Assembly: GCA_900548845.1 (NCBI GenBank)
Contig: URMI01000054.1
Coordinates: forward strand, 1 to 6,602
Direction of reading: 5' to 3'
DNA from: an uncultured Clostridia bacterium
GTDB lineage: Bacteria > Bacillota > Clostridia > Christensenellales > Borkfalkiaceae
Length of the DNA: 6,602 nucleotides
Shown here: positions 1 through 5,223 of the stretch, one piece after another
Layout of the letters: each line of letters starts with the position of its first letter
Numbering within the stretch: the first letter of the stretch is position 1
Position numbers and translations under genes: made by a program
Notes under the pieces: model-generated
Database searches by the model: none
What the model was told of the DNA's origin: nothing
The model's input: only the letters and a program-made list of their open reading frames with translations

Positions 1-42
1 TCCGATCTAGCAGGTCGCATGGGAAAAGTAAAATGATTTTAC

Positions 43-74
43 AAAAAAACAGCTTCCCGAATGCAAGGGAAGCC
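43..74 (-). terminator. Intrinsic terminator of the ecf-truA-membrane protein operon
   Basis: Read on the minus strand, the arms GCTTCCC (73-67) and GGGAAGC (58-52) form a perfect 7-bp stem, which a G-U pair (74/51) can extend, closed by an 8-base loop and followed almost at once by seven T residues (49-43). The hairpin begins 9 bases after the stop codon of the last gene. On the plus strand the same hairpin is followed by a T-rich stretch (about 76-91), so it may work in both directions and also stop transcription arriving from the left, although no plus-strand gene is established there. Confidence 0.9.
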
Positions 75-82
75 GTTTATTT

Positions 83-1006
83 TTACTTTTTGTCGTCGCC
101 GAACTCGGAGAAGGGATCGTCGTCGGACGAGGGCGAGGACGAAGAGCCCGATGAACTTCCGCCCGATGCGCCGTAATTCCCGCCCGAAGGGCCGCCGAAG
201 CCTTCGAAGGGATCAGGGCCGTTCTGCGGGCCGCCCGAGCCGTAACCGCCGTTTCCGGGGCCGTAAGGACCGTAAGGCGGCTGGTTATAGCCATTCCCTC
301 GCATATACGCCTGCGTGCGGCGGCGGATGTAGTCGTTATAATCGACGGGAGCGTTGTTGCGCACCGCGAAGATGGTGAAGCCGCGGAACGGGAGCACTGC
401 CGAAAGGAAGGCTAACAGGATGGGTCCGCGCGCATAGTACTTGCGGAAGAAGGAAACGTACAGGACGCAGAAGAAGACGATGACGAAGAACCAAAGAAGA
501 TAGGCAACGAGACTGCCGTAAGTGATGGCAGGATCGATCCATGACGGCATTGCATCATCGTTGGGGACTCCCGATAAGACCCCGTCCTCAATTTCAAGCG
601 TGCGGTACTGCGGGAAAAAAGAGATGATGACGGCAACAAAGACAAACAGCTGCAAAGCGACGTATAAGATCTCCGAGATCATCGCATACAGCCCGACGCG
701 CTTCATCTTCTGCCCGAAAAACTGCGTTTCGCCCGCAAGTTTGCCCGCATAATAGGTGTTGAAGAAGGGCAAAAACGCCATCCAGCGATGTTTGAGCCCC
801 TGCTTTTTGGCAAGTTTATTGAGTCCAATGCCGCCGAACACGAGCAGGATGAGATAGACGCCCAAAGTTCCCAGCGCGGCAAACAGATAGCAGCTCAAGG
901 CGACATTGCAATAATCGTAAATGTTCTGAATGTCGGGTTTGATGATGAGGTTGATGATATAGTCCATGAAGAACATGGGGACATTAAACAGATCAAAAAA
1001 TTCCAT
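83..1006 (-). CDS. Membrane protein of unknown function with Gly/Pro/Ser-rich acidic C-terminal tail
   Basis: I do not recognise a named family for this 307-residue protein. Hydrophobic segments lie at about residues 38-60, 104-131, 162-187 and 194-215. Between the first two is a basic loop with the motif AKKQGLKHRWMAFLPFFNTY (66-85), a pattern I loosely associate with small uncharacterised membrane proteins of clostridia. The second loop (about 132-160) is acidic. From about 236 the chain becomes low complexity: a PYGPYGPG stretch, Gly-rich and Ser-rich runs, and two similar acidic elements, DPFEGFGG (265-272) and DPFSEFGD (297-304). ATG is preceded by GGGAGG at 1016-1011, which overlaps the truA stop codon; the gap to truA is 9 bases. 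It is the last gene before the operon terminator, so it should be co-expressed with ecf and truA, but nothing in it shows a vitamin-transport role. It does not resemble a typical ECF S component, because the long disordered tail and loop pattern do not fit. Confidence 0.85.
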   Translation of the reverse strand: MEFFDLFNVPMFFMDYIINLIIKPDIQNIYDYCNVALSCYLFAALGTLGVYLILLVFGGIGLNKLAKKQGLKHRWMAFLPFFNTYYAGKLAGETQFFGQKMKRVGLYAMISEILYVALQLFVFVAVIISFFPQYRTLEIEDGVLSGVPNDDAMPSWIDPAITYGSLVAYLLWFFVIVFFCVLYVSFFRKYYARGPILLAFLSAVLPFRGFTIFAVRNNAPVDYNDYIRRRTQAYMRGNGYNQPPYGPYGPGNGGYGSGGPQNGPDPFEGFGGPSGGNYGASGGSSSGSSSSPSSDDDPFSEFGDDKK

Positions 1007-1015
1007 CGTTCCTCC

Positions 1016-1774
1016 CTATGGAAGCAGTTCGGTAATGCCGTAGTCGGCGCTTACGAGGACGAGCCCGTGCGGGGGCATCGTCACCGAGAGCGCGCTTCGC
1101 TCCCCCGTTTCAAAGGCGCGCGTGATCCCCTCCTGCTTGCCGCAGCCGACCGCGAACAGCTCGCCTGCGAGGATGCGCACCATGTTGTATAAAAACCCGT
1201 TCCCCGTGACCCGCACCGAATAGAGCGTGCCCGACGGGATGGCGGTTTTTTCAGTGTTAACAGAATAGAGCGTCCGTATGCTCGTCCTGGACGTATAGCC
1301 GGACGCGCGGAAGGCGGAAAAATCATGCTCCCCTTCCAACAGTTTTGCAGCTTCCCGCATCAGGGCTATATCGGGCTGCCTTTTGAGCCGCGCCGCATAG
1401 CGGGAATAGAGCGGAAGTTCGGTCTCCGCAAAATAAGCGTTGTAGCAGTATGTCTTGCGCTTTGCCTGCCGCGTGACGTCGAACGCTTCGGGCGCTTTGC
1501 AGCTTCTTAACACTTTGACATCGGGCGGAAGCTGAATGTTAAGGCATTCCCTGAGCTTTTCGGGCGGGATGCCTTCGGGGAAGTCCCCTTCGACGACCTG
1601 CCCCAGGGCGTGAACGCCTGCGTCCGTCCTGCCGCTTGCAGTCAAGGTAACGCGGCGGGAAAAGGCGCGATAGGCTGCCTCTTCCATCTCTTCCTGCACC
1701 GTGCGGGCGTTCGGCTGACGCTGCCAGCCCGAAAACGCGGTACCGTCGTAACTGACTAAGAGCAGCGCCTTCAT
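1016..1774 (-). CDS. truA: tRNA pseudouridine(38-40) synthase TruA
   Basis: TruA isomerises uridine to pseudouridine at positions 38, 39 and 40 in the anticodon stem-loop of many tRNAs, in the cytoplasm and without cofactor. The 252-residue protein has the usual family length. It shows the N-terminal YDGTAFSGWQRQP motif (9-21), the catalytic loop SGRTDAGVHA (47-56, catalytic Asp51), the KRKTYCY segment (105-111) carrying the conserved tyrosine of the active site, HDFSAF (150-155), and the C-terminal GNGFLYNMVRILAGEL motif (191-206). The ATG overlaps the ecfT stop by 4 bases (ATGA), with GGAG 8 bases upstream. The stop is TAG. The position after ecfA1-ecfA2-ecfT is the classic Bacillota arrangement; there is no known functional link between tRNA modification and the transporter, and coupling here is by shared transcript. 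Confidence 0.97.
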   Translation of the reverse strand: MKALLLVSYDGTAFSGWQRQPNARTVQEEMEEAAYRAFSRRVTLTASGRTDAGVHALGQVVEGDFPEGIPPEKLRECLNIQLPPDVKVLRSCKAPEAFDVTRQAKRKTYCYNAYFAETELPLYSRYAARLKRQPDIALMREAAKLLEGEHDFSAFRASGYTSRTSIRTLYSVNTEKTAIPSGTLYSVRVTGNGFLYNMVRILAGELFAVGCGKQEGITRAFETGERSALSVTMPPHGLVLVSADYGITELLP

Positions 1775-2586
1775 ATCGTCACTCCGAGATAGACGTTGAG
1801 GAGCACCACGCCCGTGATGAGCGCGGCTCCTGCAAGGAATGCAAGGAGATCGCGCCAGGTGAAGCGAAGCTTTTTATACTTGGTGCGCTTTCTGCCGCCC
1901 GTGTAGCAGCGGGCTTCCATCGCGTCGCCGAGCTCCTCTGCCCGACGGAAGGAGGAGAGCAGCAGCGGGATGAGCACGGGGATGACCGCCTTGACGCGGC
2001 TTACGAGCCCGCCCGATTCAAAGTTTGCCCCCCTCGCCTTCTGCGCATTCATGATGCGCTCCGTTTCGTCGATGAGGATGGGGATATAGCGGAGGGCGAT
2101 GCTCATGATCTGCGCGAGCTCGCGCACCGGGAAGCGGATGAGCGTGAGCGGAAATAAGAGGCTCTCAATGCCGTCCGTGAGCGCCACGGGCGTCGTCGTA
2201 TAGGTGAGGAGCGACGAGCAGGTGATGAGCAGCACGAGGCGGATGACGAGGAAGACGCTGAAGAGGATGCCCTCTTTCGTGATCGTGAAGATCCACCACT
2301 CCGCATACACCGTCTCTCCGTTGTAAAAGAGGAGGTTGAGGAGCGTCGTGAAGACGATGAGAAAGAGGATGCCCTTGATCGCTTTGAAGACGCGGAGAAC
2401 GGGCACGCGGGAGAACCCGATCGCGAATGCTAAAACAAGAAAGCAGCAGGCGAGCCCGTAAAAATTCTTCGCGAGGAAGATCGCCACGATATAGGCGATG
2501 AGGAAGACGATCTTGAGGCGGGGGTCCAAGTTGTGGACGTAAGACTTCGTCGGATAATATTGCCCGAAGGCGACGTCTTTCATCAT
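1771..2586 (-). CDS. ecfT: ECF transporter transmembrane protein EcfT
   Basis: EcfT is the membrane scaffold of energy-coupling factor importers. It binds the EcfA1-EcfA2 ATPase pair on the cytoplasmic side and couples ATP hydrolysis to toppling of an interchangeable substrate-binding S protein. The 271-residue sequence has the expected length, the N-terminal HNLDPRLK motif (18-25), hydrophobic segments at about 26-58, 68-88, 106-129 and 246-268, and the two cytoplasmic coupling motifs: AQKARGA (181-187) and DAMEARCYTGG (221-231), the second with Cys where many relatives have Gly. It is followed by a basic GRKRTKYKK stretch. The first ATG (2586) overlaps the ecfA2 stop as ATGA; a second ATG follows directly at 2583, and either could be used. 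A GGGGG purine run about 6 bases upstream is the likely ribosome site. No S component is encoded nearby, as expected for a group II system. Confidence 0.96.
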   Translation of the reverse strand: MMKDVAFGQYYPTKSYVHNLDPRLKIVFLIAYIVAIFLAKNFYGLACCFLVLAFAIGFSRVPVLRVFKAIKGILFLIVFTTLLNLLFYNGETVYAEWWIFTITKEGILFSVFLVIRLVLLITCSSLLTYTTTPVALTDGIESLLFPLTLIRFPVRELAQIMSIALRYIPILIDETERIMNAQKARGANFESGGLVSRVKAVIPVLIPLLLSSFRRAEELGDAMEARCYTGGRKRTKYKKLRFTWRDLLAFLAGAALITGVVLLNVYLGVTI

Positions 2587-3497
2587 ACGCTGCCCCCTTT
2601 CCCTTGAAGGGCAAGGGCTTTTTTCAGGAAGTCTTCCGTCGTGAAATCACATTCAAGCCGGATGCCGTACTCTTTGAGCGCGAGACAAATTTTTGCGGTG
2701 AGCGGCACGTCGAGCCCGAGAGAGAGCAGTTCTTCCGCATGGAGGAAGAGTTCTTTGGGGGGCAGAACGTATTTGACTTCCCCGTCCGAAAAGACAGCGA
2801 CGCGCGTGCAGTTTTCGGCGATCTCGTCCATATCGTGCGAGACGATGATGATGGTCTTGCACCACGAGGCGTGCAGGCGGTGCAGAAGCTCCATGACTTC
2901 TTGTTTGCCCAAAGGGTCGAGGCCTGCGGCGGGCTCGTCCAAAACCAGAATTTCGGGCTTTGTGACGATGACGCCCGCAATGGCGACGCGGCGCTTCTGC
3001 CCGCCCGAAAGATCGAAGGGAGACATCTCCTTCACTTCGTCGTAGTTGAGCCCGACGATGGTGAGCGCGTCGCGGACGGCGCTTTCCACCTGTTCCTTCG
3101 TCGGCTTTTCGGGGGCGAAGTTCTTATAGCCGAAGGCGACGTCTTCAAAGACGGTTTCGGCAAAGAGCTGGTATTCGGGATACTGCATCACCATGCCGAC
3201 TTTGCTGCGAAGGGCGTTGAAGTCCGTCTTCTTGTCGGTAAGGTCGAACTCCCCCACCCGGAGGACGGTATTCGAAGGCGGAGATTTGCGCTTCTTTTTG
3301 TACTTCTTCAAAGAGGTCGGAACGCGGAGAAGCGCGTTGAGATGCTGCACGAAAGTGCTCTTCCCGCTGCCCGTATGCCCGATGATGCCGAAAAACTCCC
3401 CTTCTTCCACGGAGAGGGAAACGTCCTTCAAAGCCGCCGAAGAAAAGGGTGAGCCGGGGTTATAGGTGTAGCTCAAATGCTCTGCTTGGATACGCAT
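2583..3497 (-). CDS. ecfA2: ECF transporter ATPase EcfA2
   Basis: This is the second ATP-hydrolysing subunit of the ECF module, pairing with EcfA1 under EcfT. The 304-residue ABC ATPase shows Walker A GHTGSGKST (40-48), Q-loop MVMQYPEYQLF (102-112, Gln105), signature LSGGQKRR (163-170), Walker B ILVLDE (183-188), D-loop AGLDP (191-195) and switch His221. YPEYQLF in the Q-loop and the Asp/Phe-rich FDLSGGQ context are typical of EcfA2 rather than EcfA1. Between the N-terminal helix and the second strand there is a basic insertion, about residues 63-74 (LKKYKKKRKSPP), which accounts for much of the extra length over typical members of roughly 280-290 residues. The start is set by AAGGAG (3512-3507) 9 bases upstream. 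The gene overlaps the end of ecfA1 by 25 bases and ecfT by 4, so translational coupling is likely. Confidence 0.96.
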   Translation of the reverse strand: MRIQAEHLSYTYNPGSPFSSAALKDVSLSVEEGEFFGIIGHTGSGKSTFVQHLNALLRVPTSLKKYKKKRKSPPSNTVLRVGEFDLTDKKTDFNALRSKVGMVMQYPEYQLFAETVFEDVAFGYKNFAPEKPTKEQVESAVRDALTIVGLNYDEVKEMSPFDLSGGQKRRVAIAGVIVTKPEILVLDEPAAGLDPLGKQEVMELLHRLHASWCKTIIIVSHDMDEIAENCTRVAVFSDGEVKYVLPPKELFLHAEELLSLGLDVPLTAKICLALKEYGIRLECDFTTEDFLKKALALQGKGGSV

Positions 3498-4309
3498 GCG
3501 GCGATCTCCTTTGCAAGTGAGCTTGCGTCCAAGGTGTCCCGAACGGGCATCCCGGCCGCGCGCAGTTCCTTGCAGATGCGCCCGATGAGGGGCAGCGTAA
3601 GGTTATAGGTAAGAAGCTCTTCGTGGCGCTCGAAGATGTCGTCGGGTGTGCCCTGCATAACGATCTCGCCGCGGTTCATGACGATGGCGCGCGTCGCACG
3701 CAGCGCTTCTTCCATGAAGTGCGTGATGAGGAGCACGGTGATGCCCTCATCGCGGTTGAGGCGGGTGACGACGTCGATGATCTCGCGCCGCCCCTTCGGA
3801 TCGAGCATCGCCGTCGACTCGTCGAGAATGAGCACTTTGGGCATGACGGCAAGCACCCCTGCGATCGCGATGCGCTGCTTCTGCCCGCCCGAAAGACGGG
3901 AGACCGTTGCATGGCGGAACTCCTCCATGCCGACCGCTTTTAAGGCAAAGTCGATGCGGCGGCCGATCTCCTCGCGCGGAAGGGCGATGTTCTCGGCGCC
4001 GAAGGCGATGTCGTCCTCCACGATGGAAGCGACCGTCTGATTGTCGGGGTTCTGGAAGACGATGCCGACCTGCTTGCGGATATCGAAGAGGTTCTTGTTC
4101 GTCAATTGTTCGCCGAAGACGCGGATGGCGCCCCCGTCCGCTTCCAAAAGCCCGTTCGTGAGGCGGGCGAGCGTTGATTTGCCGCTGCCGTTGTGGCCCA
4201 GAATGGCGACAAACTCCCCTTGCTCCACGGAAAAATTTAAGTTTTTGATCGCAAACGCCCCGCCCTCTTCATAAGAAAAGCTGACGTTTTCGAATTCGAT
4301 CGCTTTCAT
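3473..4309 (-). CDS. ecfA1: ECF transporter ATPase EcfA1
   Basis: This is the first ATPase subunit of the ECF importer energizing module. From the chosen start the protein is 278 residues, close to the family norm. It shows Walker A GHNGSGKST (38-46), Q-loop VGIVFQNPDNQ (81-91, Gln86), signature LSGGQKQR (139-146), Walker B VLILDE (159-164), STAMLDP in the D-loop and switch His197. FQNPDNQ and DESTAMLDP are hallmark EcfA1 variants, and the C-terminal LPLIGRICKEL region matches the EcfA dimerisation part. An in-frame ATG exists at 4342, which would add 11 residues (MGFVRPQFTRD), but it lies only about 16 bases from the predicted transcription start and lacks a ribosome site. The ATG at 4309 gives the family-like N-terminus MKAIEFENVSFSY and has GAGGGA just upstream, although with short spacing. 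It is the first gene of the five-gene unit driven by the promoter at 4365-4393. Confidence 0.95.
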   Translation of the reverse strand: MKAIEFENVSFSYEEGGAFAIKNLNFSVEQGEFVAILGHNGSGKSTLARLTNGLLEADGGAIRVFGEQLTNKNLFDIRKQVGIVFQNPDNQTVASIVEDDIAFGAENIALPREEIGRRIDFALKAVGMEEFRHATVSRLSGGQKQRIAIAGVLAVMPKVLILDESTAMLDPKGRREIIDVVTRLNRDEGITVLLITHFMEEALRATRAIVMNRGEIVMQGTPDDIFERHEELLTYNLTLPLIGRICKELRAAGMPVRDTLDASSLAKEIAACVSKQSI

Positions 4310-4310
4310 A

Positions 4311-4316
4311 TCCCTC
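4311..4316 (-). promoter_or_regulatory. Ribosome binding site of ecfA1 (supports the 4309 start)
   Basis: The minus strand reads GAGGGA followed by T and then ATG at 4309. The purine run is complementary to the 16S rRNA tail, but the spacing is shorter than ideal. No comparable run precedes the upstream in-frame ATG at 4342, so this site favours the shorter EcfA1. Confidence 0.55.
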
Positions 4317-4364
4317 GTAAATTGCGGGCGCACAAAACCCATCGGCGGCGCCCGATCTGCCTAT

Positions 4365-4393
4365 ATTATAGCAAACGCATGGCATAAATACAA
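4365..4393 (-). promoter_or_regulatory. Vegetative promoter for the ecfA1-ecfA2-ecfT-truA operon (extended -10)
   Basis: On the minus strand there is a perfect TATAAT (4370-4365) preceded by TGC (4373-4371), giving the extended -10 form TGnTATAAT. Exactly 17 bases upstream lies TTGTAT (4393-4388), a weak -35 sharing TTG with the consensus. Transcription should begin near 4358, giving a leader of about 49 bases to the ecfA1 ATG at 4309. The site sits in the only gap of the window large enough for a promoter, downstream of a likely terminator, which supports it as the start of a new transcription unit. Confidence 0.8.
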
Positions 4394-4435
4394 TGAAAAT
4401 GCCGTGAAAGTTTATGAAATACTTGGAAATGCCGT
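4394..4435. repeat. Imperfect 12-base direct repeat upstream of the ecf promoter
   Basis: On the plus strand TGAAAATGCCGT (4394-4405) recurs as TGGAAATGCCGT (4424-4435), with one mismatch and an exact 30-base offset, about three helical turns. The nearer copy begins one base upstream of the -35 hexamer. Centred near -42 and -72 from the predicted start, the copies are placed where an activator or other regulator could bind. This is a positional inference; I do not recognise the motif as a known operator. Confidence 0.4.
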
Positions 4436-4445
4436 CCCGTGCGGC

Positions 4446-4471
4446 AAAAGCAGAACCCCGCCGCGGCGGGG
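4446..4471 (-). terminator. Probable terminator after plsY
   Basis: A perfect 16-base palindrome, CCCCGCCGCGGCGGGG (4456-4471), can form a 6-bp all-GC stem with a 4-base loop. On the minus strand it is followed by TTCTGCTTTT (4455-4446), an interrupted T-rich tract. It starts 5 bases after the plsY stop codon and lies ahead of the ecf promoter. The broken T-run makes termination likely but possibly incomplete. Confidence 0.62.
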
Positions 4472-4476
4472 AAGAG

Positions 4477-5214
4477 TTACATATTCTGCATGCCGCGTTT
4501 GCCCTTGGAGAGCTTTTTGACGGAAGTCCTGTGTTCTTCGCCCGCGAACAGGCGCACGAGGTTCTTGCGGTGCGCGAACCAGGTGAGGAAGTTGAGAAGG
4601 AGCAGCAGCATGAAGATGAGGATGACCCAGACGTTCTGAAGCTCTGCCTCATAGCGGAGGAAGAAGATGACGCCCTGCCAAAGGGAAAAACCCGTGACGC
4701 CGAGGAGAGAGCCCATGGAGCCCCACTCCGTTACGGCGATGAAGAGAAGGACGCAGACGAGCCACAAAAAGGCGACTGCCGCAAACCAACCCTGTTCGCA
4801 GCCGAGCGTGAACCAGAAGAGCCCGAGCGTCGAGGCGATGCCCTTGCCGCCGCGGAAGCGCATCGTGACGGGCCAGATATGCCCGATGATGACGAATACG
4901 CCGCAGAAATAGCGGGTGAAGTCGGAAACGACGACGTCCGTCCCCGCAAATACATAGCCGCGGAAGATGAAATAGCTCACAAGCGCGGGAACGCCGCCCT
5001 TCGCAACATCGAGAAGGAAATTGACGAGCCCCACTTTGAGGCCGAATTCGCGGCTCATGTTCATGGTACCCGGGTTGCCGCTGCCGATCTTGTGCGCATC
5101 CTTGTGCTTGGTGCGGGCGATGATCATGGCAAAATTGACGCACCCCACAAAGTAGCACACGAGCGCCATCAGCACAAACCAATACCAATTTTGAGAAAAG
5201 GTCAGCTCCTGCAT
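4477..5214 (-). CDS. plsY: Acyl-phosphate:glycerol-3-phosphate acyltransferase PlsY
   Basis: PlsY transfers the acyl group of acyl-phosphate (made by PlsX) to glycerol-3-phosphate, giving lysophosphatidic acid, the first membrane step of phospholipid synthesis. The 245-residue integral membrane protein shows the three family motifs: GSGNPGTMNMSREFG (44-58), a variant of the usual GSGNIGATNxxR; FRGGKGIAST (120-129), the phosphate/GGKG loop; and HRKNLVRLFAGEE (215-227), close to the usual HRxNIxRLLxGxE. LLDVAKG (67-73) and GHIWPV (111-116) are also conserved features. Hydrophobic segments alternate with these loops. It is longer than the roughly 200-residue family norm, partly from a basic C-terminal tail (HRTSVKKLSKGKRG, 228-241). 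The ATG at 5214 is preceded by GAGGAG, which overlaps the der TGA stop, so the two genes are likely translationally coupled. der-plsY is a common Bacillota pair; the gpsA gene that often follows is absent here. Confidence 0.95.
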   Translation of the reverse strand: MQELTFSQNWYWFVLMALVCYFVGCVNFAMIIARTKHKDAHKIGSGNPGTMNMSREFGLKVGLVNFLLDVAKGGVPALVSYFIFRGYVFAGTDVVVSDFTRYFCGVFVIIGHIWPVTMRFRGGKGIASTLGLFWFTLGCEQGWFAAVAFLWLVCVLLFIAVTEWGSMGSLLGVTGFSLWQGVIFFLRYEAELQNVWVILIFMLLLLLNFLTWFAHRKNLVRLFAGEEHRTSVKKLSKGKRGMQNM

Positions 5215-5223
5215 ACAAGCTCC

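Noticed and set aside
1..36. Short plus-strand frame from the left edge ending in TGA, which could be the tail of a convergent gene sharing the hairpin at 51-74
   Set aside because: Only 11 codons, with codon choices (CTA, GCA, GTA, GGT) unlike the rest of the window and no recognisable sequence; the bidirectional look of the terminator is the only support.
228..295. Short DNA repeats (CCGTAAGG and similar) in the tail region of the membrane protein gene
   Set aside because: They encode the PYGPYGP low-complexity stretch and do not form a regular array with spacers; not a CRISPR or satellite.
2565..3145. Repeated string GAAGGCGACGTCTT in ecfT and ecfA2 (about 2566 and 3130)
   Set aside because: Both copies encode the same short peptide DVAFG, conserved in each family for its own reasons; coincidence of codon choice is enough.
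2604..3452. Plus-strand open frame (282 codons) opposite ecfA2
   Set aside because: Shadow of ecfA2; composition follows from the complementary codons and no protein family features are visible.
4310..4342. Upstream in-frame ATG that would lengthen EcfA1 by 11 residues
   Set aside because: It has no ribosome site, lies about 16 bases from the predicted transcription start, and the extra residues do not resemble family N-termini.
4310..4364. Possible vitamin riboswitch upstream of ecfA1
   Set aside because: The predicted leader is about 49 bases with no conserved riboswitch elements or terminator/antiterminator pair that I could see.
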